From: Lepraria neglecta
Lineage: Eukaryota; Ascomycota; Lecanoromycetes; Lecanorales; Stereocaulaceae
Length of the DNA: 64,000 nt
Assembly: GCA_033220425.1 (NCBI GenBank)
Contig: CM065648.1
Coordinates: 1,612,001-1,676,000 of the forward strand
Reading direction: 5' to 3'
A model generated the notes under the pieces. That model had not been told where the DNA came from, searched no databases, and saw only the letters and a list, made by a program, of their open reading frames with translations. Positions within the stretch are counted from its first letter, which is position 1. Every line of letters begins with the position of its first letter. The translations under genes were made by a program, and so were the position numbers. Of the stretch, positions 12,483-24,649 are shown piece after piece.

Positions 12483-12850
12483 TCTTTCTTCTAATAACAG
12501 ATTATCGCGATATTCGGAGCAATTCCGCACTTATAGCCAATTAGAACATCCCTTTAGAGCTGTATTTCCTCTCTCGGCTAGCGCCTTTAACCACCAAAAG
12601 TTGAATACGCTGCGCACTTCTTCGCAGTACTTCCCCGCGCTATATACATTATATAATATCGAGATAATTTCATAAGTTTTAGAGTCAATCATTAGCTTGC
12701 TTACGCATCAAGAATTTTTAGAATCGCCCTATTTACGCAAAAGTTATAAGCAAAAGAAGCGTTTTCGCCATGTTTTACAGGCAGCGCAAGCTCGGTAGTA
12801 AATGCCAAGTATTAAGCTTAGTATTTGCCTTCTTATTCAAATAAACTAGG
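12483..12850 (+). repeat. 5' terminal and subterminal region of Hb
   Basis: The 5' terminus is followed by TTCGGAGCAATTCCGCAC and one subterminal module (12590-12830: CTTCTTCGCAGTACTTCCCC, then AAAAGAAGCGTTTTCGCC). The same blocks in the same order open all the non-autonomous copies, where the module is repeated two to four times. Confidence 0.85.
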
Positions 12851-13379
12851 TAACTTATATCTATTCGGCGCTGTTACCTCTTATCCTAATTCAATAGCTC
12901 TAGAGACGTAAAGTATCTTTAGTCTTTATAATAGTATTTATAATTAGCGTACTATTACGCGTCAGCGGCGTTAGACGCCTGCTTTTACAGTATATATTAA
13001 TAATAGCGCTCCTGCCTCTACCTCGCGTCTAAAGCGTTAGAATTCGTCTACGGCCCTTATAGACGTTATAGAGAACGTAATCAACTGAGGGACAACTAAT
13101 TAGGGAAGGAAGAAACGTTCTAGGAATACTATAAGAGCTAGGGAGTTTAATATTACTACTATAAGTTAGTAGGCAGAAATACAAAATACGCAGAGGAGGT
13201 AGATTATTCGACCGCAGCAGCAGAATACCTATCTACGGCCTCGCTCTGCCTAATCAGGTATCTAATAAGTTATCCAAGTAGTCGTACCGCCCCGCAATCT
13301 AGAGGATTCGAGCCTACCTAAGTACCGAGATTCTTCCTCTAAAGAAGAAGCACCCTCGGCAGAACCGCAATATAACCTC

Positions 13380-15240
13380 CGCTAGAGATAGAGACACGCG
13401 CGGCAGGCACGAGAGAATAGCGAAGAACGTGCCCTACGTCAGCGGCGTCGCCGTCGACCGTATCAGCGCCGTAATACTATAGATAAGGGTAGCAGAACTT
13501 TACCTAGTACATATCTAAGTACTCGGCTACCGTAAGTATATATCGATCTTCTAGAATACGTTATACTACCGTAGTTCTTTGATCTAACTAATGAATATCC
13601 TTATTACTATACCTTCTCTTTCGAGGGTGAGCGTCTTTCTACTAAACGGTAGTAGTACTATTAGAACGGCATAATTAATATCTAGGCACCTGACTTACCT
13701 AACTTCGAATTCCTTAAACTACTACCCGAAGGTAATCCTAAGCGTTAAGTTCTTGCGCTGAACAAGCTATTTTATAAGGTAGAATATATATTAGATAGTT
13801 AGGACCGTATCCGGGACCCTTATTAGCCAGGGCAGTATAAGATAAAACGGACTACCCGCAGTGCTATGTTTATTAAGAGAGCCTTAAACTATAATAACCT
13901 ACTTTCTTTTACTAGTAAGGGCGTAGATAAGATAGATTACCGGGTTAGGCGGACTATATACAAGATCCAAGGGGGGATATATTACGCTATTAGTCCACTT
14001 TTGCCTGAGGAAGGCGTTACTAAGAGATACGCCTAGTACTACTTTATTAATACTAGCCAGGATTAAGTAGATACCTATATAACGTATACTAGGCAGGTCG
14101 AAAGATCTATTGATACGGATATAGTACTTCTTCTTCAGCGACTTCTTCGAGATATTAACCCCTATATATAGAGCTTTAAGACTTGCCGGGAACGCTTATT
14201 AGATAATAAGGTAAGATACCCTCTACAGACTATAAACGTCTATATTATACAACACAACCCTAGGCGTACTAATCGCGGTATATATAACCGCCCTATATCC
14301 AGTAAGGTGGCCTGTATTATAATTACTCCTCCCGACGGCGTAAAGGGACGTATCGCACGAGATATTCGTATTAAAGTCAAGGGTAGAGGCCTTATAAGGG
14401 TACCTGAATGGTACTTATCCTATATAGCCCTGCGGTATATCCTACCTTTCCCTTATAGGGAACAGAGCTAGTATAATAGTCTGCCGCTGCAGGGATATAA
14501 TAGGCTCCTAGAAGGATATCTCTTCGCTACCCGTAGGTTAAATATAAGGCAGGGAACTACTTAGCACCACGGCATATATTAGGACCCCGACCGGCCTAAG
14601 TACAGCGACAACGAGGAAGAGCCGGAAAGAGATAGAGCTACTCCGAGAGGTCGTAGAGGGTCTATACGGGTTACAAGGAGTTAGATCTATCGCTATTAGC
14701 TACAGGTGAGCCTATTCTATAGCTTTCAAACGTCTGCCCTTATATTAGTGAAATTACGTTTTCTAGTACTTTATATCTTTATATAGGATATTACGATCTT
14801 CTATTATTTTTCTTTTAAGAAGCGCCGCCCCCCTTCTATACTATATTAGTAATACCCCTATAAGCGCTAGAAATATAGCGCTTGATAGTAGTAGCTATAG
14901 ATATCGCCGTTGATAGTTATAGAAGATATATATTAGCCGATACAAGTAAGCTAGATATAGAGAAGAGTTTCGTTCTAAATGTAATTTATATAGAACTATT
15001 AATATATTACTTAAAATAGTACCAAAATAATCGACGACTAGCAAATTCACATTATATTTTTAAGTTTTCAAAACAAAATTTCTCTACGGGGTAGACCTCG
15101 CAAAATTTAATATTTTAAAGAATTCTTCTACTAATACCACAATAGTACCGTAAGGGTAGATTCTCTCGATTACTCTGTTCCGGGTATCTCCTTAGTCACT
15201 TCGTTACTAACGCTTACGCTACTATCGAATAGAACAACCT
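13380..15240 (+). pseudogene. Helitron protein, N-terminal region (decayed)
   Basis: This tract lies upstream of the Rep domain. An arginine-rich stretch is at about 13380-13480. At about 14170-14470 the plus strand reads VKGRGLIRVPEWYLSY and then ALRYILPFPYREQ, which resembles the 'LQYPLLFPYGEDG' part that precedes the Rep domain in Helitron proteins. Several in-frame stops are present (for example in the codons read as former glutamine or tryptophan). The assignment rests on that motif and on its position before Rep. Confidence 0.65.
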
Positions 15241-15249
15241 GAATTAGTA

Positions 15250-16878
15250 TATCAAGTATTAGTATAAAATTCGGGTGCTTAGCTATAAAGGCTTAGTCGA
15301 TCGACTATACGAGGATCTAGATCTAGGGCTCAGCGATATCGGCAGTAAGGTTACCATTCTGCCATCTAGTATGGCCGGTAGCCCTAGAGTTATAAAGGCA
15401 GATATAGAGGACGCTTTAATAGTAGTACGGTATCGAGGCAATCCTGCCTTCTTTATAACTTTTATATATAACCCGAACTAGGCTAATATCCGCTGTTTAA
15501 TTCGACCCGGTTTATCGACGACGGAGGTTTATAATATATAGGTACGGGTTTTTAATATAAAGCTCAGGGAGCTTCTTAAGGATCTTTTCGAGAGATATAT
15601 CTTAGGTATCTATATTAGTTATTACTATATAGTTGAATTTCAAAAGCGAGGTCTGCCGTATACCTATATCCTTCTTATCATTCGTGAGGAGGATAAAATC
15701 AGATATATCTCCTAGATCGATAACGCTGTATAGGCCGTTATTCCTGATAAGACGAAGGACCTAGTACTCTATAAGTTAGTAACTACTTATATAATCCATC
15801 GCTATTACTTAGCCTCTAATATCTACTAGGATAAAGAGAAGAATTAGTACTCCAAGTTCTTCCCTAAGGATGTTTACAATAAGTTATCGTTCGATCCTGA
15901 GGGAGTATACCTGTATTATCGACGCCCGTATATAGAGCCTACTCCGGAGGGCTATACTAACCAATAGGTCGTTCCCTATAACCCCTGGCTTCTAAAGAAG
16001 TACCGTACTCATCTAAATATTAAGATCTGCGCCTCCATTAAGTCTGTATTTTACTTATTCAAGTACGTCCACAAGGGTCCAGACCAGGCAAATATTTCGG
16101 TCACTCGATCAACAACGGTGCCTCAGGGGAACCCTGTACCGCCGGGGTAGCAATAGCTAGAGCCTCTATTAGTTAATAAGGTTACTGAATTCTACAAAAG
16201 TCGCTGGATAGGAAGCTCCGAGGCTTACTAGAAGATCTTTGGGTTTAGTATAGAGGGGATTAAGCCTTATATTAAACGGCTACAGATTCATTTACCTAAG
16301 GAGTAGCAGATTGGCGTCGATCTAGATAGGGAGACTACCGAGACTATTCTCGATAAGGACTTATTGCGCAAGATATAGTTAACGGAGTTCTTTAAGATGA
16401 ATTATCTTGCTAAGGAAGCCTTAGAGAACGATTAGCCTCTGCCGTTTAGAAGAAAAAACGGGTAACTATACCTTCTAGATATAAACCCCCTTGACTACCT
16501 ATATAACGAATTTCCTATATATTTCATATAGGATAAGAGGAAACGGATATAGTTTATTCGCGAGAAGGGGGAGGTAATTAGACATATATATATAATCAGT
16601 CCTAAGTAGGGTGATTTATACTATTACCGACTCCTTCTTACCTACTATCGGGGGGTAATATCATTCGATAATCTACGGACTATTAACGACGAGCTTCTAA
16701 TATATAAAGTAGCCTGCGTTCAACTTAGATTAGTAGAGAATAATAAGTACTGCGTTAAGGTACTAGAGGAAGTAAAGACTCTTTACTTACTAGTAGTACT
16801 ACGAGGTCTTTTCGTAACTATTCTATTAGAACTATACCCGGAGGACCCTTTAGCGCTTTGGGAGAAATTTAAAGCAAG
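15250..16878 (+). pseudogene. Helitron Rep (HUH endonuclease) domain, decayed
   Basis: The Rep domain nicks and rejoins single-stranded DNA during rolling-circle transposition. The stretch 15275-15481 reads SKVTILPSSMAGSPR and then FFITFIYNPN, the conserved start of the Helitron Rep-like region. The HUH motif should read H-x-H; here the plus strand reads EFQKRGLPYTYILL, with tyrosine codons at 15659-15661 and 15665-15667 where the two histidines belong. That is the change expected from CpA to TpA mutation. The two-tyrosine motif survives as YLFKYVHKGPD at 16052-16084. All three landmarks lie in one frame, interrupted by stops (for example TAG just after 15478). The product would be inactive. 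Confidence 0.88.
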
Positions 16879-17054
16879 GTATATATCTATTTTCATTACT
16901 ATAATCGTTGTTTTTCTATCCGAGTCAGACTATATTCTATATCCGGGTCGGACTATATTCAGCCGAGTCGAACTATATTCTCTATCCGAGTCGGACTATA
17001 TATTCTAACTATTAAAATAGTATATCGAACGACTATACCCGTATATTAAATAAG
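16879..17054 (+). repeat. CCGAGTCGGACTATATTC direct repeats between the Rep and helicase regions
   Basis: Four imperfect units of about 20 bp (about 16915-17005) carry CCGAGTCGGACTATATTC. The reading frame differs on the two sides: Rep and the WEKFKA end at about 16876 are in one frame, and the sequence from 17055 through the helicase is in another. The segment begins GTATATATC and ends TAAATAAG, so it could be a former intron, but a plain inserted repeat with a frameshift fits as well. Confidence 0.55.
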
Positions 17055-18790
17055 TGTTTTGCCTACCGTATAGATATCCTCCAGGACTATATAGATAAAC
17101 GCGTACAAGACCCAGTATTTCAAGCTGAGCAATATACTCTATATTTGATTTCTAGCCAGTTAGACTACTAGTCTACCGCCGAAAGTAGCCTCAGCCTCAA
17201 GCTATTTAACCTTCCGCCGGTTATTATTCCATTTAATCTTCTATATAAATCGCGAATTCGGAACTATCTACTTCGCGAAGAGATATCTTATAATATTATA
17301 CTAGAAGATATAGAAGTTGAATAGTAGAAGCTTAATACCGACCAACGCCTAGTAGCCGAAAAGATTATAGCGGCGGTAGATAAGAATAAGAATGATAAAT
17401 TTGGCACGGGCGTACTATTCTTTTTGAACGGCGCTGGCGGTACTAGGAAGACTATAGTCTAGAATACTATTCTGAAGAAGCTCCGGTCTTAGAAGCGTAT
17501 TGCTTTAGCGGTAGTATCTTCAGGTATCGCTATAACCCTATTAGACGATAGACGTACTACCTATTCGCGATTCAAGATCCTATTGGACGCTAAGAGTTTA
17601 TCCAGTTGCGGTATTCAGAAAGGGACTAACCTCGTAGAGTTAATTAAGCGGGCTTGCGTTATTTTCTAGGACGAAGTACCTATATAGAGTCATTTCGCCG
17701 TTGAATACGTTAGCCGTTCTTTACAGGATCTTTATGGTAATAACGGTACTTACTTTGGTAGTAAGGTCGTTTGCTTTGGCGGCGATTTCCGTTAGACCTT
17801 GCTAGTAGTCCCGGGGGGTACCGCAGGCGTTATTATTAATGCCTGTATCTAGAAGGCGGCGTTCTGGGACGAGGTGACTATTCTTCGCCTTACCACCAAT
17901 ATATATCTAAGTAATCGAGGTCTTACCGAAGAAGGCAGGCGGCGAATAGTAGAATTTACTAAAGCTCTCCTATATATTAGTAATAGTAAAGGTAATATAG
18001 TCGACCTAGTTACTAAGGATAAGAAGACTCCCTAGAAATATAGATACGTGCCTAAGAATACTATAGATATACTGATCGATAAAATTTATCCTACTATTGG
18101 TAGAGATCTTCCGGACCGGCGCTATCTAACTAAACAAGTAATTCTAGCTATTGTAAACAAGGATGTCCAGAGAGTAAACAACTATATTCTCGACCGTATA
18201 CGGGGCGACTACTATAAATACTAGAGTTTCGATCAGGCGGTGAACCCTGAGGAAAACGAGATGTTCCCTAACGAGTACTGGAATAAATTCTATAAGCCCT
18301 TACTACTACCGTATAAGCTACGGTTAAAGGTAGGGACGCCAGTAATGTTAATAAGGAACCTAGATACACCTCGTCTCTGTAATAGAACCCGTATTCTACT
18401 TACCGAATACGGGAGACACGTCCTCAAGGGTAATATTATAGGTAGGAGTTTCGACGGCAGCGAGGTAGTCTTATACAAGATCCCTTTGCAGTCCAAGGAT
18501 AGTAATAAGTATATCCCTACCTAGTTCACCCGCAAGCAGTTCCCTATACGCCCTACCTTCGCAATAACTATTAATAAGTCGCAGGGGCAATCGATAAAGT
18601 ATATAGGACTCAACCTACGGTCCCGTCCAGCGTTCACCTATAGGCAATTCTATATTAGTAACTCGCGTGTTACTATAGAGTCGAACCTATATATAATTAG
18701 TCTAGATTCGGATAACTATATTAGGTATAAGCTCATGAATAACCCGATCTACAAGTAGGTACTGCTGTAGGTCTAGTACTCGCACAACGG
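17055..18790 (+). pseudogene. Helitron PIF1-like helicase domain, decayed
   Basis: This superfamily 1 helicase unwinds DNA during rolling-circle transposition. The Walker A motif reads FFLNGAGGTRKT (17418-17453), where the usual GGTGKT has arginine. Motif II reads as a DEVP core at about 17671. The stretch 18240-18524 stays open and contains KVGTPVMLIRNLDTPRLCNR, the conserved C-terminal PIF1 block. [17 protein letters not shown] follows at about 18574-18624, the last helicase motif. Stops interrupt the domain in several places. The order Rep then helicase is diagnostic for Helitrons. Confidence 0.88.
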
Positions 18791-19152
18791 TTATAGCTAA
18801 TAGGAGTTTCTCGAAACGACGCTAAGCCTCTTTTAGAATATATATCAAACTCGTAGATTACGGCAATCGACTTTTCAGTAAGATTCGGGGTTAGATTTTA
18901 CTCGGTATAGCTATTACTTAGACTTATGAATAGCGGCGACTATATCTTAACGCTTAAAGATATCAGCCAATAAGCTTGCAGGCGTATAGATATGGGTTAT
19001 ATTATCGTCCCGGTATGGTTTCTTTATAAATAATCGCGATATTACTATTATATAACCTCACCGTCGATAGATACAAAAATAGGCATTTCGCGGACAAGGT
19101 CTCAGCCCTATACCAAGCCCGACTTTATGGCGCGCGTGTTCAGCCAATTAGA

Positions 19153-19189
19153 ATTTCACAGGCCTAGTACTAGCGTAGGCCTGTGAAAT
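19153..19189. repeat. Perfect 14-bp inverted repeat in Hb
   Basis: ATTTCACAGGCCTA (19153-19166) and TAGGCCTGTGAAAT (19176-19189) are separated by nine bases, GTACTAGCG. The stem extends outward through TAGA/TCTA with a small bulge. It lies about 275 bp before the 3' end, in a stretch (about 19070-19265) that is richer in GC and CA/TG than its surroundings. It is distinct from the terminal hairpin. Its role is unknown. Confidence 0.85.
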
Positions 19190-19430
19190 ATCTAGCCAAC
19201 TGGCGCTGATTCCGGACCCGAGAAATAGCTGAGCGCGCGCGTATTTTCAAATCCTGGACCTTTAGGCCCGCTCCTTAGTATTAAAATCTTACTATTTTAA
19301 TAACTTTAGAAGTATTAGAGTTAGAGCTTAACTTTATATATATAAAATATACTATAAATAGCGTGCTTTCTAACGCCGCTTAAATTTTCTAAATCAAGTA
19401 TAAAATAAGCGAGATATAGCCGGTTTTACA

Positions 19431-19464
19431 GTAATCTTCTGTGAAGATTACGGGCACTAACTTG
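19431..19464 (+). promoter_or_regulatory. 3' terminal hairpin and CTTG end of the Helitron
   Basis: The stem GTAATCTTC / GAAGATTAC with a TGT loop (19431-19451) is followed by GGGCACTAA and the terminal CTTG. Helitrons end with a short hairpin about ten bases from a CTRR terminus and stop transposition there; this family has CTTG in place of CTRR. The same structure ends Hc (26667-26700), He (29920-29949), Hf (30494-30525), Hg (59030-59059) and Hh (59619-59652). Confidence 0.9.
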
Positions 19465-21470
19465 TCTATATATATAAAATTATCTAATAATTCGAAACGT
19501 CGCCTTATTATAATAAGTATCTCTCGCTAGAGAGATTGAAGCCACGGAGTTATTACGATATATATCTATCGGCTTATAAATAGAATATTAGTTATCCGTA
19601 TATCAAGAATAGCGCCGCCCGGAATATTAGCGTAGCGAAGTTAGGTATTATTCTTACTATCGTACCAGCGAAAGTAGTAGGCAATTAGTTACAATAGTAG
19701 ACGAAGATAATCGATATAAAGCGGACGCTATATACTCAAGATATCTCTAGGACTACTAATCTAGTATAACTACCTCCCTACGAGATTCGTTATATTATAT
19801 ACCCGCCTTCGCCAGTATAAAATATAGCTCTTTACACCGAGGATTAAAGGATCTAAGACGAAGCGAAAGTAAAATATACTAGATAATACGCAATTACTTG
19901 TAAGGCTGGCAAGGAGATACCTGCGCCAACGACTACTAACCACTTCAAACGTGTATATAAACTACGCGCCGCTACTATAGTCCCAAGCCTTCTAGGATTC
20001 GCTCGGCTCGATAACCTATCTCTATATACGGATAAGCTCGAAGAGGGGGATTTATATAACGGCGGCGAGGGTTATATAAACTTTGTAGAGTTAGCTAATC
20101 TAAGAGAAGACTAGACTAAATACCCGCTAGCTAGTATCTATATCTATTATATCGAATATTTTATTGATAATAGTCCGAAGTTAGTTGTATTGAAGGATTT
20201 AATCGTTAAACTAAGGGAGGATATCGTCGGAAGACCGTAATAACTGTCTATAATTACTAAGCCATCTACTACTATATATATTCTGGCGATAGTAGGTCTA
20301 TAGCTCTTCCGCTATTTCGCCTTAGCTTTATACTAACCTTACTCTAGTAGTTTGAAAGGTATTATCCTGATAAATAACTATAGCGTAGCTCAGCCTTATC
20401 TTCCGGGAAACGAGATGAATTATTCGTATAGATATGCCAAGGAGACAACTATCATTACTTTGTTCCCCCTACGAACTGCGTTCTTAAAACCGGTATTACT
20501 CTTACCTATACCTCTAGAAGTGTAAATATAGATACGGACTAGATAAAGTACTATAGGATTTAATACTATAGGCGGGTTGTTCGGTAGTAATAGTAAAGAT
20601 AGAAGGTATACAAGTACGGTATATTTCTGGATAAGGTAAAGGGATCTTGATTTAATTATTATCTAGATAGGCGGATAGAAAGCTCTTAGCAAGAGTAGAT
20701 ATAATATAATAGAATTAACCTATAGGTATTGCCAGTAGTAAATTTAAGGACTAGTTTAAATATTATAAATAGTAGACCCCGTTATTCGAATTAGAGACTA
20801 GAGAAACTATACTATTTAACTCAATATTATCGATATAATATTTATATCCCAGAATCCCGCTATAAAGACCTAGCCAACACTACCCGCCGCTTTTCTCAAC
20901 CTAGATTCGTCTTCTCTAACAAATCTAAACGCCGTCACCGCTATAGAGGATATAGTTCCGCTAACTTAATATATATCCGCTAGTAGAGATTCTCTTTATA
21001 GGACGTGTTATAAATAGAAGAAGATATCTAATTATTATTAACCAAGTCGAAGAACTAATTCAATCGGTTAAGCTGATAACGTAACTCTATATCCTACCTA
21101 TACAACTCAAGAGCCGGCGGCAAAGTATATATTATTAATACAAATCTAGTAAGTCCGGCTCCGTATATATTCATCGATAGATACTCGAGTAGGTAGTATC
21201 TAAGGTCTTGAGGTCCCGGGCCAATAGGGCGGAGGCGGCGTATACTCGTCAAGGATATAGAAGAAACGGCGATGTTCGTTATACGTAGGAGAACTATAGC
21301 TAGAGATATAGTCCTAGTAGCAACCTATTCGAAAAGGTAGGAAAATTTCGTTCGACTCGGATAGACTTTTGTCCGACTCGGCTAAGTTTCTATCTAACTC
21401 AGTTAATAGTCTTTAAGCTAACTCGATTTTATATTAATATTATATTAATTAAAATAATACGATAATAATA
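19465..21470. other. Unclassified eroded repeat U2
   Basis: This is a second, diverged direct copy of U1: 19573-19735 resembles 1523-1665 (TTAGTTATCCGTATATC is shared), and 19740-20560 resembles 2340-3100. The plus strand around 20040-20560 reads like eroded coding sequence (for example YHYFVPPTNCVLKTGITLTY) without a family I recognise. GACTCGG-type motifs occur at about 21350-21420, at the end of the copy. No LTR or terminal inverted repeat was seen. Confidence 0.45.
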
Positions 21471-24400
21471 CGCTAAAGAAGCCTGTCCCTTTCTGAAAAC
21501 CTTCGCCTTCTTCCCCTAAGAACCTCGCCTATCTAGCTACCTATAACTAGCTATATCGTCGTGGATTATACTCCTTAATACCTTATACTACCTTATTACT
21601 AGTAAAGACCTATATATATATTAGATAGATTATAGAGATCTTCTAATAATAGCTAAGATAAAGGGAGAATAACTAGTAGCTACTAGAAAAGCCTAGGAGA
21701 CTAAAGTAAACAAGCGAAAGGTACGATTCGAACCGAGTAACTTATTCTATATATTAATATATTAGTAGATTAAGGCTATTAAAGAAAAGTAGCTAGAACC
21801 TAAGAGAAGTACCGAAGGGGACGACGGAGTAGTAGAGTCTAGGAAACGTCGAAGACGTGATAGTAACCTTAGCGAGGATATCTCTAAAAAAATACGTAAA
21901 GAAGAGGTCTCTTTAAAGATAACCAGCGTTGAGGATATCGAAATATCTTCTAATAACCCTATAACCAGCCCTGCGAAGAGACTAGTATCTACTATTATTA
22001 TAGGGGTATAACTTCCCTATACTCCTATATTCGGTCTGTTAGATAACTCTATATTTAGGAGACGGAAAAGATGGGCTTCTCCGTTATAAGTACGATTAGT
22101 ATATAATAATAGATATAACCTATTAACCGTATAGCGTAAATAGACGCGGCCGTCGACGTCTAGAATCGATACCGTATTACAAAGCGATACGAGTATTACC
22201 CAAAAGAAGACTGTAAGTTACCTATTAACGTCACGCGTATATTTAATACGCTAATATAGAAAGAAGGAAACAATATAGAACTATATAATAAAACGAGGTC
22301 CTTAAGGGAATATAGATACTAGGAACCATCTACGCAGCTCGGTAAATAATGAATTAGAGACGCGTATTCATCAAATATAGCTGAAATAGCCGATGGTGCA
22401 GGAATAACAAAACCGAATATCTTTATATATAGAGCAGAATGGCTAGCGTGCCGGACGACCTACCTAGACACCCTAATAGATAATAACTAATAAGTTCAAA
22501 TCTACTAGTAAGAAATATTGAAAATCGAGAGAGAATCTAATTAGCAGACGGAAGGATGAATCAATAGTATATTTACCTTAGTATATAGGTCTTATAATAA
22601 CTAATCGTTATAGTCGGTATAATATAAGCAGCGATAGCCAACCTGTACCGCACTACCTACACGGCGTAAGCGGCCGAATTCTAGTACCGCGACCACGGGA
22701 CGATTATCTAATCCTAACGATCGGGTTCTATTATCTAAAAAGACAAGGCCTAGACTATTATCGACTTCGTTGCCTATATCTATATATATATCGGATATTG
22801 AATCTAAAGATAACTATAAGGAGGTAACCGCGGAGGAGGCGGCGGGACCTATCGCTTGGGGTAGTTCTAGGCGTCGCCAAGCGCAAAGATACTAATCCTT
22901 ACGGGAATATCAACATATTTTCTACGCAACGAAGCCTATATTCCTCTCTAAGATTATAGGCGGCAACGATACTAATAGCCTATTACCGTAGCTAGAATAT
23001 AACCCGGTAGCTCTAAGTAACCTTATAATAAGAATATAGAGAGAATAGAAGGCTAAGCTCTAAAGAACGAAGGGGCCTCAAGTTATCGGCGATCTAGATA
23101 CCTTAGGTAATATACTAACTCCTGAAGAAGCTCGCAAGGTTATTACTCCTAAACCCCTACCTATTTATATAACGCCGCGTAATAGCTAATATCTTCGTAG
23201 CTTATAGATAGCCTAAGCGAATTTAGAAGTTTTATAATAAGGAAAATAAGATTAACTATTAAAATAGTAGTAGAATAGCTATACCTAATAGTCGAGGACC
23301 GGAAGAATAATATATCGAACCTACTATTTAATATGCGATTTACTTTCGCGGATCTAGAGAAAGGTATAAATATTCTTCTTTCCTAAATAAGAACGAAATA
23401 TATAGCTAATAGGTCTAAGATAAGGGTTATTTTCTAGTACTGATAATTATAATAAGTCTATATCGCGTTTTTTTTCTAATAGAATAAGCGCTATTAGACT
23501 TAGGTATAAGAGTGCGGATCTATAGAAACCTTTACCCGCTAGTACTATTATTTTCGTTATAATAGCGCTTTATTATATATTCGAAGAATATGAATATAGC
23601 TCCCGTAGGATTAAGAGATAGGATAGTATATTAGTTAGTAGTAAGTTAACCTGATACTCGAAGAATAACCTATATACTAATAATACTTTAAGCTATATTC
23701 GAATATATAATAGAGATATAGTACGATATAGGTGAAATCAAAACGCGAATAGTTACGGGACTACTTTATCGTTGAATAATAGACTACTACTATACAAATA
23801 GGTATAGTAAGAACCGTTGACTACTAGTTACTAATACGTTCAAGGATTCTCTAGAAGATCTAAAAAATCAACCGGACCTTCAGAGCGTTCTAGAGGAGAT
23901 AGGAATGAATAATACTAGTATAATAGGCTAAGAAGAAGAGCATAGAAATAATAAAGAATATATAGTATATATAAAAAGCGATTATAGGTATATATTATCG
24001 GCTAATACTAAAATCAAGGCTAAAGAACTATCTCCCGAGGAGGGTCTCGACGAGACTAATTTAGAGTTTAGAAACTAGGATAGTTTTTTCGCTTCCCTTA
24101 CCTTCGGTAATAATTCAGCGGAGATAATAGATATCTAGGTATTTTTAATATAGGACTTCGAGCGTATATAGAAGGAGGCCGGCCTACGAGTAGATAAGAG
24201 TCTTTAGGAAGAGGATCGTATTATAGACGTCGAAGAGTAGAGTAGGTTAGTAGAGAGGTGGATCATAGAGGATAAAATAGTATATCTAAATATTATTCTA
24301 ATAGGAGAAGAACCTAAGGACTAGGCTGCTAAGGATACTGCGGAGGGGATAGAGAATGGATCGATAGAGTATAAAGCTTAGGCGGGAGGAAGCCTGACGG

Positions 24401-24640
24401 AATCAAGCTGTTAGCAATCGAATATATAGCTATTAAACGTATAATATAAAAATAATTATCGTATTATCTTTTAAAATCGCCTAGCTCGGATAATACTACC
24501 TACAGGTTAATTCTGGATAAAAGGTCTAACTCGAATATACCTACTATAGCGGAGGATATATCCGAACTATCCGACTCGGATGACTTCTTATCTACTAATA
24601 TTGTCGATATACTACCTAAGCGTATATATTTCGTATTCCG
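21471..24640 (+). pseudogene. Unrecognised eroded coding-like tract
   Basis: Long plus-strand stretches have few stops, and those they have are mostly TAG or TAA. A basic patch (RKRRRRDSNLSED, about 21840-21880) resembles a nuclear localisation signal. An acidic stretch follows at about 23830-24300 (for example KSDYRYILSANTKIKAKELS). I do not recognise the product and no second copy is present in the window. It could be the gag-side of an old retroelement, part of the U repeat or a decayed host gene. GACTCGGA motifs are at about 24560-24575. Confidence 0.35.
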
Positions 24641-24649
24641 GAACAAATG

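Larger units (their letters stand above)
12483..19464 (+). mobile_element. Autonomous-type Helitron Hb, decayed (6,982 bp)
   Basis: It starts TCTTTCTTCTAATAACAG and ends with a hairpin followed by GGGCACTAA and CTTG. The flanks are A on the left and T on the right, as for Helitrons, with no target duplication. It carries a Helitron N-terminal region, a Rep (HUH) domain and a PIF1-like helicase, in that order on the plus strand. Its first 350 bp and last 200 bp match the short copies Ha, Hc, Hd, He, Hg and Hh, which makes Hb the likely type of the element that mobilised them. The coding region has many in-frame stops, and the Rep histidines are lost, so this copy is dead. It sits in unclassified repeat DNA. 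Confidence 0.92.

Noticed and set aside
15275-15481. A complete small protein gene
   Set aside because: It is part of the Helitron Rep region and continues in the same frame beyond a stop.
18240-18524. A small independent gene
   Set aside because: It is one surviving open stretch of the Helitron helicase, with matching helicase motifs continuing on both sides.
19431-19451. Rho-independent terminator
   Set aside because: The hairpin sits at the same place, just before CTTG, in every Helitron copy and has no following T run. It is the element's 3' end.
19465-24640. A Starship-type giant element with a tyrosine recombinase captain
   Set aside because: I could not find a tyrosine recombinase motif or cargo genes; the tract is simply unrecognised.
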